Below are positions 1-10,092 of a stretch of DNA of 64,000 nucleotides, in pieces. The position numbers were made by a program, and so were the translations under genes. Within the stretch, counting starts at the first letter, position 1, and the number at the start of each line of letters is the position of its first letter. The notes below the pieces were generated by a model. That model did no database searches and was not told where the DNA came from. It saw only the letters and a list, made by a program, of their open reading frames with translations. Source of the DNA: Neostethus bicornis (Eukaryota; Chordata; Actinopteri; Atheriniformes; Phallostethidae); contig CACRXE010000006.1 in the NCBI GenBank assembly GCA_902685375.1, forward strand, positions 1,581,001 through 1,645,000, written 5' to 3'.

Positions 1-72
1 TCATTAAGTAATATAATATAATAAGCTTCTTTTGGGCTCAAACATGACTAGTTTGAAAAAACGAAAGCTTAC

Positions 73-215
73 CTCCCTCCACCTCAAGCAGCACGTTGTT
101 AAAAACACTTCCTGCCACACTGTGATGGCCTGGCAGACATAGAAGCCTGAGTCCTCAGGGTGAACATCAGTGATAGTCAACTTTACATTAAAACAGAATG
201 ACGGTCAGACTGGGA
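73..215 (-). pseudogene. Ig V-type domain exon remnant
   Basis: On the minus strand this reads NVKLTITDVHPEDSGFYVCQ, the D-x-G-x-Y-x-C signature around the second cysteine of an immunoglobulin variable-type domain. About 15 codons further on, the plausible end of the domain (VFNNVLLEVEG) is in another frame, so a frameshift separates the two parts. A good splice donor, GTAAGC, follows directly (complement of 67-72). No first cysteine, tryptophan or leader is seen upstream in the same frame. It is probably a dead exon of a fish immune-type receptor. The class (NITR, CD300-like or other) cannot be named. Confidence 0.45.
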
Positions 216-591
216 TGGTGGTTGGCCGGGGAAGAGTAACATCTATTCATAAACAGTTAAAATTACATTTCTCTCATGATTTCATAAGAAAAAAAATTGT
301 GAAAATGAAAAAGGGATTTTACTTATGCTCCTTAAAGCCAAATAAGTTTTAATATGTTTTTTTATTCTCCAAGCAAAGACCTAAAAACCACAACTATTTT
401 CATTTCGACGATTGAAAAACCGCAAAATATCGAGGAGTTAGTTCATCGATGATAAATGTTTCACATGTTTGTCATTTTAACATTAATTGGGTTTTAATGA
501 GCGAATCAACCAAAACATTCTGATAAACTAATTTATGTGAATTTGGCCGTAATTTTCTCAATTTAAACCCCAAATTCAAAAAGGCTTTCCA

Positions 592-1357
592 GATGTCGAT
601 ACTTTGAGCCTTCACGTCTTGGAGGAAGAAAAATTGGCAACAACTCATTGAGCTTGTTGCTTCCATTTGGTTTTCCATGGGTTGTTTCCACCAATGATCG
701 ATACATTTAGACTCATGATTCATTTCATACTGATCTGCGAGTCATCAGAATAATACTTCACATTTAGGTGAAGTTTTTCGGTGTTCCATCATTGTAAAAT
801 GATACCAAACAATTCCTGTTTACAGAGAATCCTGACAGCTTTAACAGATTCAGTCACCTGAAAACTAAAGATTGATAAGCAGTCCAACATGGTGATCAAA
901 CCTTGTGAAAAAACAATTTTGCTTTCCTTCTTCATCAGTGTTTTCTTTGCTTTTTGTCCTCAGAGTCTTAACATGTCAACGTACGGATGTCGATACTTTG
1001 AGCCTTCACGTCTTGGAGGAAGAAAAATCGGCAACAACTCATTGAGCTTGTTGCTTCCATTTGGTTTCCGTGGGTAGTTTCTGCCAATTTAGACTCATGA
1101 TTCATTTTATACTGATCTGCGAGTCATCAGAATAATACTTCACATTTAGGTGAAGTTTTTCAATGTTCCATCATTGTAAAATGATGCCAAACAATTCCTG
1201 TTTACAGATTATCCTGACAGCTTTAATAAAGTTAGTCACTTTAAAACTAAAGATTGATAAGCAGTCTCACATGGTGATCAAACCTCCACTGTTTTATCTT
1301 TCTTGATCAGTGTTTTCTTTGCTTTTTGTCCTCAGAGTCTTAACATGTCAACGTACG
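592..1357. repeat. Local tandem duplication of about 0.39 kb
   Basis: A block beginning GATGTCGATACTTTGAGCC occurs at 592 and again at 986, with the intervening sequence repeated. The second unit carries small deletions. The corresponding place in copy B has a single unit, so this change came after, or distinguishes, the large duplication. No gene is recognised in it. Confidence 0.85.
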
Positions 1358-2101
1358 GAGTGATCCAGCATGAAACCCCTTCCTTTAGATTTCCCCAGGG
1401 CAGCTTGTAGCTCATTAATGTCCAGTAGGGTTTGTTGTTTACATCATTCACACTGATATTTGCACTAATCTCATGCCCAGGGTTCTTTTGTTACATCATT
1501 ACTACTATCAGACATCAGAACAATAAATAAATAAAATACCAACATTTTTTATCTTCAGAAGCATCTTTTCTTGTTTATGTTTAATACTATTTTAAAATGT
1601 ATCTTAATTATATGATAAATTCTTTCCATAAATTTTGTGGAGAAATTTACTCCGGCTAAACTCGCTGATCAAAGACAACCAAACTGTTTTTTTAAGAAAC
1701 TTATTGACCTCCTTTTTTTTTTCTCAAAAGACCACCAAATAATGAGAAAATGTTGTTTAAAAAATTAAACTTTTTATGCTCAAGAGTAAACATTCCTGGT
1801 GAGTTAAACAAAATCCTGAGATTCTTCTTTGTTCAAGTTGACACCGATGTTTTTATAAAAAATACAAGTTTATTAGAAAAAATATTTAAACTCATGTGTT
1901 TCTTTTTTAGAAATCAGAGTAAAAAACAATGAAGAATGCAGAGAGAGGAAACGACCATCTGATCAACTTGGACCCAACATTAAACTGAGTAAATACCTTA
2001 TCCTGGCAGTCTGTCAAAATTTTACTATGACAATAAAGAATCTAGAATCAGATTAAAATTGTAAGATTAATCAAACAAACGTGTTTCTATAGCAGTTACA
2101 T
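1358..2101. other. No gene recognised
   Basis: AT-rich DNA with poly-T runs. A minus-strand reading near 1345-1490 is open for about 50 codons but resembles no family I can name. The last 150 bases (from about 1950) recur at 46464 and at 52654. Confidence 0.5.
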
Positions 2102-2405
2102 TGCCAGGACGTGGAGACAGGTGGAAGGAGGACCCAATCATAAGAAACATGATCAATTGAATGAAAGAGTCTAGTAATGCTGTAACTAAGAAAAACATAT
2201 GGATCCGTTGAAATGTCTTCAAGTTACTGTTGAAAATGTGTTTCATAGTCAGGCAGCCAGGAGGACCTGGCTGGATCTGAATGTAATCATGCCTGAAGGG
2301 AAGACAGACTGCCTTTTAAAAGCCAGCTGCACAAAGATGTCAGAAATCAGGCAGATTAGGGGAGGTCCCAGGTTCCCTCTGGTGGTGGGTGAGGGAACCG
2401 TGACA
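2102..2405. mobile_element. Solo-LTR-like element with 5-bp target duplication
   Basis: The element begins TGCCAGGACGTGG and ends CCGTGACA, i.e. TG...CA termini. It is flanked by the direct repeat TACAT at 2097-2101 and 2406-2410. A related, longer element lies at 19706-20058 with its own 5-bp duplication. A left part recurs at 46617, next to the same TACAT. The termini and 5-bp duplications are those of an LTR retroelement. No internal gag or pol region is present, so solo LTR is the simplest reading; the family is not known. Confidence 0.6.
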
Positions 2406-2849
2406 TACATCTTTAACTACATTACGTTGTGCTGAAAATAATAGAAGCTACTTTGAAGGAGATACTAGCACTGTTGGAAGGAGATATGAATCAGTCCTCA
2501 TAAGTGAACGAATCTGGGTTTTTTCTTCTTAGTTTTTGATTAAATCCAATATTCACTTCAACTATCATTCATTAATTAATAATCTCACCACCCACCAATA
2601 ATCTCTTTCTTGCGTGTGCAGACTGAAGAGAGAAGACTGGTTTCATACTACAAAATAACTAATTATTAAAGCATTCCAAGCATTTAAAAAACTACCAGGA
2701 TTCAACAAGTTTCCCAATTTTCAATATTTATTCCTCAACAGAAAATCTAAAACAGATGCATCTGTGTTTCCTTGTCCTCAAAGAGCACACCTATGTCTCT
2801 CTGTGAGGTTTCAAAAAAGACACCCTTCCTTCTTCTTCTTCTTCAAATC
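2406..2849. other. No gene recognised
   Basis: AT-rich intergenic sequence without a supportable gene, RNA or repeat boundary. Confidence 0.4.
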
Positions 2850-3325
2850 ATTTCCGGCAGGCTATACGCTCGAGTGCGCAATGCTGCCCTCCACAGGTAG
2901 ACCAAAGGTTGACATTAGATCCTTGAAAAAAGGCCAGTGCGGCGCAGATAAAAAAGTACGGCTTCTCCAACTTGTTTTTCTACTGAAAATTACAACGACT
3001 TGATTGAAAAAACGGTTAACCCTGTGTCTGCCAACTGAACAAAAAGATGTCTTCTTTCTCGATTGTATTTGCTGCATGACAACATTACATGAGCAACCGA
3101 TTCAGCGTTTCCACACTCACACAGCCCACTAGGATGTTTGCCGACTAATTTCAAACCCTCCGCCAGGGCGCAGTGCCCAAGTCTAAATCTAGTTAGAACA
3201 ACTTCAGCTCTACGACAATAGGTTTCAGGGCACCTAGTGCCAGTAACTGAAGGCTGACTTGCAAAATAGTGAAAGACACCCCACCTTCTCCAATTACCAA
3301 ATTTATACCAAGAAATGCAATTCAT
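2850..3325 (-). mobile_element. LINE C-terminal fragment (I/RNase H-bearing type)
   Basis: The minus strand encodes RRAEVVLTRFRLGHCAL, then GKHPSGLCECGNAESVAHV and an MLSCSKYNRERR stretch. This is the cysteine-rich tail after the reverse transcriptase/RNase H of I-group LINEs, where a C-x-C...H...C cluster ends the polyprotein. The frame breaks near 2990, and the continuation (LFYLRRTGLFQGS) lies in another frame. The element is 5'-truncated and dead. Its duplicate is at 53554-54029. Confidence 0.6.
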
Positions 3326-3886
3326 GAATATTCATTAATTAAGGCTTATTTCTTTCTTGTCATTGGTCATTAGTTCTCCTCCTCTCATCTTCTTGTCTTG
3401 CATAGAGGCTTTTCCTTATCACCTGAAACAAAGACACCCCCATGCTCCTGACCATCACCCTCTGGTTTAAAATGGCTTGACAACCTTCTCCTCAGACAAC
3501 CTTCTAGAACTCACAACAGCAAGCATTTATTATCAAAGCACAGCCTTAGCAAAATAAAACATTCAAAAACATATCTTTATTAAATAAAAGTAAAATGTTA
3601 ATCTTCTTAAAAAAATAAAAAGGTAAAGAATAAAATGTCAACTTTCTTCATAAGTAAAGGAATTTGTCTAGAAACCCTGGCAAAAACAAACAAACTTCAA
3701 ACCCTGCATTTAAAGAAGAAATTGTAATTTCTGTAGTTTAACAATTTGAATTGTTTTTCAAAAAGATTCAGATTCTTAATTATTTCCATAGTTTGAACAT
3801 TCAAATAACAACCTGAGTCTTCGAATTGTAAGTACGATAGTTTGAAGGTTTTGAATCTTTGAACTATTCAGGAGTCAATTTTGAAG
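3326..3886. other. No gene recognised
   Basis: AT-rich sequence with short A-runs; nothing supportable. Confidence 0.4.
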
Positions 3887-4085
3887 GCAAGGTTGGCTCA
3901 GTGAGTAAGGCGACTGCTCTGCAACCAGAGGATTGCTGGTTCAGGTGCGGTCCTCTGCCCGGAGTTCATGCCAAGGAGTCCTTGGGCAAGAAACTGAACC
4001 TCCAATTGCTCCTGATGGTGGATTTTATTTTGGGTAATGATAGAAGCAGCTTTATGCATTTAAATCCACCCACATTCAAATCAAA
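3887..4085 (+). mobile_element. tRNA-derived SINE-like element
   Basis: The left end has a tRNA-like head: TTGGCTCAGTGAGTAAGG resembles a pol III A box, and GCTGGTTCAGGTGCGG a degraded B box. A body with CCTTGGGCAAGAAACTGAAC follows, a module common in fish SINEs. The anticodon arm does not fold as a functional tRNA. Its copy at 54591-54789 belongs to the segmental duplication. Confidence 0.55.
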
Positions 4086-4654
4086 ACACAACCAAAGATT
4101 TAAACTTTATGGTCTACATGAGTTCAGCCTTTTCCAGCAAAGTGTTTGCTGCAGATGAACCACATTCTTTTAAACGTGTGACCCCGATTGTTCGAATGGC
4201 TCTCACCTTTCTGCAGAGGAAGGAGGAGAGGAGGAGCAGCCACTCCATTGGTCCTCATGCTGTGAGTCATCGACAGTCAATACATACAAATAATAATTCT
4301 GATCTAAACTCAAAACATCATTCACATTGTTTCTTAAATCAGTGGGAAATATTTTGAGATGTTTTTTTTTTTTAACTTTTTATTTTCAATTTTTATCATA
4401 ATAAATTCCAAACCTAACATTCCCTGAAACGCAACAGAAACACAGAGCGGGACAGAGCAGGGTATACCATTCTAACAACCCATAGATTAAAACAAACCCA
4501 ACATTTTCAAACGTACAATTGAAGGATGAATCAAACAAAGAACATGTTTGATGTAATTTAACCATGTGCTGTCTTCGTTCAAAAAACATCTGTATTTCGT
4601 TGTAAGGATGCTGTCATTTTTTCAATACATAAACTTAAATTAAATAAATAAATA
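4086..4654. other. No gene recognised
   Basis: Contains a T-run near 4362 and AT-rich sequence. No gene or repeat edge can be supported. Confidence 0.4.
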
Positions 4655-4862
4655 AATGAATTACTCCATTCATCCCTCACCGGGGAAATTTGTGTGCTGC
4701 ACTCCTTACACCGCAGCAGGCTGCCCTTCAACAGCGCCAATGGTGGGAAAAGTGGGGGTTAGGTGTCTTCTCCAAGGAGCCTAGACGTTGTCTCTGTGAG
4801 ACGTAAACCTGCGAACTTCCGGTGTGCGCGCGAACGCTCTAACCACTCAGCTGCCGTCTCAC
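4655..4862 (-). mobile_element. tRNA-derived SINE, minus orientation
   Basis: Read on the minus strand, a tRNA-like head (GGCAGCTGAGTGGTTAGAGC, then a broken B box) is followed by a body with GAGAAGACACCTAACCCCC and CAGCACACAAATTTCCCCGG, and then an ATT-rich tail. The same family lies at 15513-15803 with a better B box, which identifies the orientation. Confidence 0.65.
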
Positions 4863-5295
4863 CTCAAACTTGTTTAAGTCTTTGCGTCCATTCAGTCAGA
4901 GAGGGCGGAGTGACATTTTTCCATTTCACTGTTATGAGTTTTCTTGCAACCGACAGCAAAAAAAAAAATGCAAGATTTATCTTTGATGTGCATCAAAATG
5001 TCCAGGTATGAGTCCAAGTAAATAGAATAGAGCATTTGAGGGAATCTCTCATTTTAGAATAGTTTCAATCTCACTTTTAATATTCATCCAATAGTCACAT
5101 AAAAAAACATATGTGTATGATCTCCTATGTTCCCACACTGTCTCCAGCATAACACTGCTGTGGGGGCTTTAACAAAAGTAGAAATCACCAAAGGGGTGTG
5201 GAAGAACCTCATTTTAACTTTCCAGTTAAAGGGCCCATCTCATGCAAAATGGACTGTCCAGAGTTTTCTAGCTTGTAAAAGTGATGTCCGGACCT

Positions 5296-5300
<5 letters not shown>

Positions 5301-5326
<26 letters not shown>
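5301..5326. repeat. (GT)n microsatellite
   Basis: Thirteen uninterrupted GT dinucleotides. A slightly different length occurs in copy B near 56004-56030. Confidence 0.95.
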
Positions 5327-5508
5327 CTTTCTAGATTGATTTAGCCCGATTTTCTGTGGATTTCTGGAACGCTCAGACAAAACAACCAATGAGCAGATGT
5401 CTAAAGTATGACACATTTGACGTAGCCAGGACGGACTTCACACACGCCCCCCTCCCTCCTCATCACCCGCCCTCCTCACCCACCTCCACTCTTTTCTATA
5501 AAATGGTT

Positions 5509-5526
5509 CGTCCCTGGGTGGGCTCA

Positions 5527-5576
<50 letters not shown>

Positions 5577-5582
5577 AGAGAC
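5509..5582 (-). tRNA. tRNA-Asn (GTT)
   Basis: 74 nt that match the conserved vertebrate tRNA-Asn: GTCTCTGTGGCGCAATCGG at the 5' end, anticodon loop CTGTTAA with GTT, and acceptor end CAGGGAC plus discriminator G. One change in the B box (GGTTTGAGCC for GGTTCGAGCC) may weaken it. A TTTT run follows within about 10 nt on the minus strand, as expected for pol III termination. Confidence 0.85.
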
Positions 5583-5639
5583 GGTGGGTAAAGATCATGT
5601 AAATGTTGGATTAATCCAAGAAAAGGAACATTTCTGAAG

Positions 5640-5842
5640 ATAACAATGTTTTATGCTACGTGGGCAAATTCTTTTACTTTCACTGCTGGTGAAACTGGTT
5701 TACCAGTCTGCTTAATATGTGCTGAAAAACTGGCAAACAACAAAAGGTAAAACGTTTCGAGACATTTTGAAACAAACACTCGGCCTCAGCTGGGCGGCGG
5801 TCCCAAATGGCTGTTTGAGTAAAAAAGGTTGCCGACCCCTGG
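5640..5842 (+). mobile_element. hAT (ZBED-type) transposon remnant
   Basis: Encodes FYATWANSFTFTAGETGL, PVCLICAEKLANNKR and, after a frameshift, RHFETNTRP. This is the zinc-finger/BED-like start seen in ZBED5/GTF2IRD2-type hAT proteins (C-x2-C...H). The right edge AGGTTGCCGACCCCTG is a typical hAT terminal sequence. Nearly all of the transposase is deleted. A longer version lies at 36790-37520. Confidence 0.6.
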
Positions 5843-5961
5843 TCTTGACCATGTCTACATGCCTACATGCACTGACTTGCCGCCATGTGATTGGCTGATT
5901 AGAAATTAGGTGTTAACGAGCAGTTAGACCAGTGTACCTAATAAAGTGTCCGGTGAGTGTA
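5843..5961. mobile_element. Terminal fragment of a second Tc1-like element
   Basis: The sequence ending GTGTACCTAATAAAGTGTCC then GGTGAGTGTA is the terminal inverted repeat region of a common fish Tc1-like family. Only one end is present, with no transposase. The same hAT-plus-Tc1-end junction recurs at 37535-37655 and 56547-56665, so the two remnants have been copied together. Confidence 0.6.
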
Positions 5962-6344
5962 TACTCACTTTTTTTTTTTCATGGTTACTTACTGTGCTGC
6001 TGTAACACACTAAATGCCCACGAATAGGATCAATAATGTGCTTCTGATTTTTAAATCAATAAATCTTGGAAACAAATGAAAAACTTGTGTTTTGATCTCT
6101 TTCTAAAAAAGAACACTGACTAAACAGGTTTTTGAAATAGCTCTGATTGGCCGATCTCTTTCTCTTTTACATAACAACAGCAGTCATTTACTGGTGATTA
6201 CGATGGTAGCGGGTATTCCAATGTTAAAAAATAAATGTTACACTGAAATGTGAACATAAATTATTCCATATATTTCTATATGAAGCATCGTCTTGACGAC
6301 AGAACAGATTGGTGAAACATTATTAATCCTTCTGTAAAATGGAT
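5962..6344. other. No gene recognised
   Basis: AT-rich spacer upstream of the second tRNA-Asn. It contains a sequence shared with 37656-37880. Confidence 0.4.
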
Positions 6345-6418
6345 CGTCCCTGGGTGGGCTCGAACCACCAACCTTTCGGTTAACAGCCAAACGCGCTAAC
6401 CGATTGCGCCACAGAGAC
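6345..6418 (-). tRNA. tRNA-Asn (GTT)
   Basis: Full 74-nt tRNA-Asn with intact A box and B box (GGTTCGAGCC) and GTT anticodon. One C-to-T change in the anticodon stem leaves a G-U pair. TTTT follows about 8 nt downstream on the minus strand. It looks better preserved than the copy at 5509. Confidence 0.9.
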
Positions 6419-6920
6419 TGTGGAAACAAACCATCTTTGAACAGGGATTTCTGGTTAAATCTGACTCGACTCCTGGTTCTAAATACTGAAAGTAAAATAA
6501 ATATTTATTATTTAATAGTTTTTACAGCAAACATAAAACCATTGGTCCAACAGCCTGTCAGTCTCTCCCACATCCTGGTTTCAGTGGGAGGAACGTCTTT
6601 CTATTGGTTGGAGACACAAATCAAAATGATAAACAATATTAAAACAAACAAAAAAACTGCATTAAACTGTATTAAAGTTCTTAAAACAGGAACACAAACA
6701 GAGTGCACGTAGGTAAATCAATGATGTAATGATATTCATCAATAATGTAAACAAATTAAAGTACAGAGATTTCATTTTGACCAACAGTAAAAATTCATGT
6801 TATTTTTCACATTTTAGATACTTGTGTTTTAATCAATTTTAATACAGTTTCCCTTTTTAATTTTTTTTTTTTTTTAAAAAGCAAAAATGTTGAAGGCAAA
6901 ACCTGAACAAACAGACAGAT

Positions 6921-7610
6921 ATATACTTTATTGATCCCGAGGGAAATTGTCATGGCATCTGTTGCTCCCATTCACACATCAAGACACACAATTACAACAG
7001 TTCAAAATAAAAGATAAAACAGAAAGAATAAAACAAGTAAAAAGGCTAAAAATGATAAAGTGGATCTAAATAAAAGCAAAGGCCTAAATCAGTAGGAATC
7101 AATAAAATCACAGCAGCTCTCTACTGCTCCTGCCCAACATGGCTGCAATTAAAAAGTCTGATGGTATAAAGCACAAAAGAATTCTTCATTTTGTTCATGG
7201 AGCATCTCAGTGAGCGAAGTCTGGTTCTCACAGAGCTCCTCTGTCTGGAAAAGACCGTGTGCAGCGGGTGACTCTGGTTGGACACAACAGCTCTTATCTT
7301 AGCCAATGTCCTCTGCTCCACCACCTTCTCCTCACAGTCCAGACCAAGTCCAACCACAGAGCCAGCCTTTCGAATGATGGGATCCAGCTTTTGAGCGTCC
7401 TTTTTCCTCACACTGTCCCCCCAACAAACCACTGCATACATAGAATAAAACACTGGACACAATAGTCTGATAAAACATGTTCAGCAGTGTGAGACAGACC
7501 TTGAAGGAGGCCAGCCTCCTTAAAAAGTACATTCTACTCTGGCCTTTCTTGTACATAGACTCCATATTTTTAGCACAGTTCAGTTTGTTGTCCAGCTGAA
7601 GACCCAGATA
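6921..7610 (-). mobile_element. Rex1/Babar LINE, 3' part
   Basis: On the minus strand, MESMYKKGQSRMYFLRRLAS and MFYQTIVSSVLFY, then (after a frameshift near 7440) VCWGDSVRKKDAQKLDPIIRK, NQSHPLHTVFSRQRSS and SFVLYTIRLFN form the reverse-transcriptase C-terminus of fish Rex1. The 3' end carries CTTTATTGATCCCGAGGG, the family's typical terminal region. It is 5'-truncated and dead; the duplicate is at 57625-58314. Confidence 0.85.
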
Positions 7611-7679
7611 TATATGTTATTTTTCCCATTTTATCAACCCAAACAAACTGAGCCAGTTGTGTCCTTACTTTTACTTATA

Positions 7680-7788
7680 CCGTAATTTCACGACCATTAG
7701 GCGCACCGTAAGAAAAGGCGCAGTCTCAGTCACACACCGCCTTACAACAACACACACGCAAGCATGCAAATGTGGGTATTAAAAAATA
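7680..7788. mobile_element. Truncated end of a pogo/Tigger-like MITE
   Basis: The end CCGTAATTTCACGACCATT preceded by TA matches the left end of the complete element at 22433-23148. Similarity stops at AAAAAATAG, where the 33-bp minisatellite begins. The missing right part was presumably lost when the array joined here. Confidence 0.75.
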
Positions 7789-8155
7789 GGATCTACGTTC
7801 CTATCCTCACCATGGTAACCAGGATCTATGTTCCTACCCTCACCATGGTAACCAGGATCTATGTTCCTACCCTCACCATGGTAACCAGGATCTACGTTCC
7901 TACCCTCACCATAGTAACCAGGATCTACGTTTCTACCCTCACCATGGTAACCATGGATCTACGTACCTACCCTCACCATAGTAACCAGGATCTACGTTTC
8001 TACCCTCACCATGGTAACCATGGATCTACGTACCTACCCTCACCATGGTAACCAGGATCTACATTTGTATGCTCACCATGGTAACCAGGATCTATGTTTT
8101 TAACCTCACCATGGTAACCAGGATCTATGTTCCTACCTTCACCATGGTAACCAGT
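7789..8155. repeat. 33-bp LINE-derived minisatellite, array 1
   Basis: About 11 units. The unit starts GGATCTACGTTCCTACC and ends CACCATGGTAACCA. Variant units carry ACC-to-ACCATGG insertions. The right end passes without a break into LINE coding sequence (TTGTGGGTGGTGACCGAAAG), which marks the LINE as source. Duplicate array at 58493-58859. Confidence 0.95.
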
Positions 8156-8580
8156 TGTGGGTGGTGACCGAAAGAATGAGATTGCGGAAACAAGCGGCCG
8201 AAATGAGCTTCCTCCGCATTGTGGCTGGCCTCTCAGTCAGAGATCGGGTGAGGAGCTTTGCCATCCGGGAGGAGCTCGGTCTTAAGCCGCTACTCCTCCT
8301 GGACGAGAGAAGCCAGATGGGGTGGTTCGGGCATCTGGTGAGGATGCCCCCAAGCATCTCGCTGGTGAGGTGTTTCGGGCACATCCCACCGGGAGAGCAA
8401 GAGGCAGACCCCGGACCTGCTGGAGAGACTATGTCTCACTGCTGGTTGGAGAACGTATCGGGATCCTTTTGGGTAGCTGGAGGAGGGAGGTGGAATGAGA
8501 GAAGCCTGGGCTTCCCGTCTGAGCGGTTGCCCCCGCGACCTGGTCCCAGATAAGCGGAAGACGACGGAACGAACGAACGA
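8156..8580 (+). mobile_element. RTE-like LINE, 3' end
   Basis: Encodes the post-RT tail WVVTERMRLRKQAAEMSFLR, then ERSQMGWFGHLVRMPP and the arginine-rich RPRTRWRDY-like region (frameshifted here). It ends in GATAAGCGGAAGACGACGG followed by GAACGAACGA. The same tail is best preserved at 24727-25150. The element is truncated on its 5' side by the array. I place it as RTE-like from its endonuclease relative at 21099; the exact clade is not certain. Confidence 0.75.
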
Positions 8581-8612
8581 TATCTGTGTTAGAAAAAAAA
8601 CAAAAACATTAG

Positions 8613-8685
8613 CACCCAACGTGGGGCTAAAACCCAAAACCCTGAGATTTAGAGTCTCATGCTCTACCAACTGAGCTAGCCAGGC
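8613..8685 (-). pseudogene. tRNA-Lys-like gene with CTA anticodon
   Basis: 73 nt matching tRNA-Lys-CTT over the D arm (GGCTAGCTCAGTTGGTAGAG) and anticodon stem. The anticodon loop reads CTCTAAA, which gives CTA instead of CTT. The B box is GGTTTTAGCC rather than GGTTCGAGCC, and the T stem has a mismatch, so this is probably a decayed gene. Its duplicate at 59318 keeps CTT. If it were expressed it would read UAG, which is why the change is worth noting. Confidence 0.6.
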
Positions 8686-8689
8686 AGCT

Positions 8690-9065
8690 GACATTACAGT
8701 GCTCCACTGCAGTACTCCAATTGCCTAGGACACTGTCCTGGATTTCCCTGATTTCCAATCCTGGTAACTTGACCTGCTGTCTACCTCTGACCCTGACCTG
8801 CGGAATTACCCAATTTGTGCCTCATCTTCCGTAGATAAATCCATCTACTCATTCCCGTCCTGGGCATCGCCGGGCTGTGTTTTCATCAGGATGAAGAACA
8901 TCTATTGACTTTTTTAGATATTTAGCTGTAGAGTTGAATAAGCTAATATATAAACAACAATCTTAGACACATTGGGAGCTCAATCAGAAACATTTATTAC
9001 CAGTTCCTCTACTAACTTTTGTATTGACTGCTGAGTTTTCTTGTCTGAATGTCCTGAGCCTGGGT
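8690..9065. other. Spacer within tRNA cassette
   Basis: No gene recognised. The sequence CCTGGGCATCGCCGGGCTG is shared with 41410 and 45390. Confidence 0.4.
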
Positions 9066-9071
9066 TATTCA

Positions 9072-9299
9072 ATGAAAAACAAATATATCCGAAGTCGAAA
9101 AGAAACGTATCATTTCGGCCGTAGCTGTCTCTTCATCAAGTAGACAATGAAGTCTTTCCATGGAATCATCGACTGAGTTGAATGTTTTCTCCACAGATTC
9201 AAGCACTTCTTTTTCTTTCATTTTAATGTCAAACCTTTCAATAACTTCTATTACAATTTGTTTAGTCAATTTTTTGCTTGTCAAATCCATGAACCTCAC
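9072..9299 (-). pseudogene. Coding-like fragment, function unknown
   Basis: The minus strand is open for 76 codons with an amphipathic, acidic-basic mix (KKLTKQIVIEVIERFDIKMK, then ERLHCLLDEETATAEMIRFF). The copy at 59777-60004 keeps the frame with few changes, all missense, so it may be an old exon. No family is recognised. It lies next to another unknown fragment at 9400-9660 on the same strand and could belong to the same gene. Confidence 0.3.
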
Positions 9300-9399
9300 T
9301 ACAGTTTGAAAGTGTTTGGAATCGTCTGTGGAACAAGAGTCCCAACTCTGGCCAAAAGGTCCTGCTTCAATTTTTTATTCGTTCGTTAGTTTTGTCTTT

Positions 9400-9660
9400 G
9401 ATGAAAGTTGTGAGGTCTATTATTGTTTTAGATATCACCTCCTCTACCATAAACTCTGAGAAGTCATCCAGGGTTCCTGAAAGCAGTTGAGCACATTGAG
9501 AATGTCTCGTTTCCTGAAAAAAAATATTCCAATTTGTGGTGAAATTGAATCTGCTAATTCTTCAGAAAGTGTATTTGTCCGAGGAGCAGGTGCCAAGTTC
9601 ATCAGTACAAAGTTTGTTATCATGATGGAACCTTCTCCCGTTTGGCAAGAGAGGCGTCTT
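9400..9660 (-). pseudogene. Recurrent coding-like fragment (frameshifted copy)
   Basis: Related to the open 101-codon stretch at 35784-36089. Here an A-run near 9525 breaks the frame. Recognisable parts are MITNFVLMNLAPAPRTN, EELADSISPQIG and DFSEFMVEEVISKTIIDLTT. Four clear copies exist in the window, always between a LINE or tRNA-Lys and a tRNA-Gly. No known domain is recognised. Confidence 0.4.
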
Positions 9661-9689
9661 GACGCTGTGGAGTGTCTTCCTGTCCCTCG

Positions 9690-9795
9690 CCCAGCCGAGC
9701 TCCAGCCTTCCGGTCCGTCATCCAGCCAAACTTCAACCATCCGGCCCCTTATCCAGTCGAGCTCCAACCTTCCTGGTCCTTTGGCCAGTCGAGCT
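9690..9795. repeat. 34-bp repeat, about three degenerate units
   Basis: Units around GCCGAGCTCCAGCCTTCCGG and later GTCGAGCTCCAACCTTCCTG are spaced 34 bp apart. They are the reverse complement of the array at 29712-30003, so the same minisatellite family is attached to the tRNA-Gly cassette. Confidence 0.7.
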
Positions 9796-9981
9796 CTTAC
9801 ATCAGACTTCAATCTCATTCTGAATGGACCACCGGAGCTCACTGCTCTTCTTGATGGAATCTCGTTGCTCTCTGTTATTTATTTCTCAGACCGTGTTACC
9901 AGACACTTGAATGACCCCACCAGGATTGGAATTGTATCAGTTTTGCGTTGATAGGGGCCACTCTACCAAGGTCTCTCACCA

Positions 9982-10053
9982 GCGTTGGTGGTATAGTGGT
10001 TAGCATAGCTGCCTTCCAAGCAGTTGACCCGGGTTCGATTCCCGGCCAACGCA
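9982..10053 (+). tRNA. tRNA-Gly (TCC)
   Basis: 72 nt identical in layout to vertebrate tRNA-Gly-TCC: 5' GCGTTGGTGGTATAGTGG, anticodon loop with TCC, B box GGTTCGATTCC, 3' CCAACGC plus A. All four stems pair. A short TTTT lies about 20 nt downstream. It is followed at once by a LINE fragment. Confidence 0.93.
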
Positions 10054-10092
10054 GTCTGTATTTGATTTATTTCTTTTGTCTGTATTGTTAAT

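Noticed and set aside
1345..1490. Exon of a cadherin-like or Ig-like protein (ISVNDVNNKPYW on minus)
   Set aside because: Too short and lacking splice or domain support; the resemblance is to a few residues only.
3887..3965. tRNA gene
   Set aside because: A-box-like and B-box-like words are present but no cloverleaf forms; it is the head of a SINE.
5299..5339. Cysteine-valine repeat peptide from a GT run
   Set aside because: Simple microsatellite translation.
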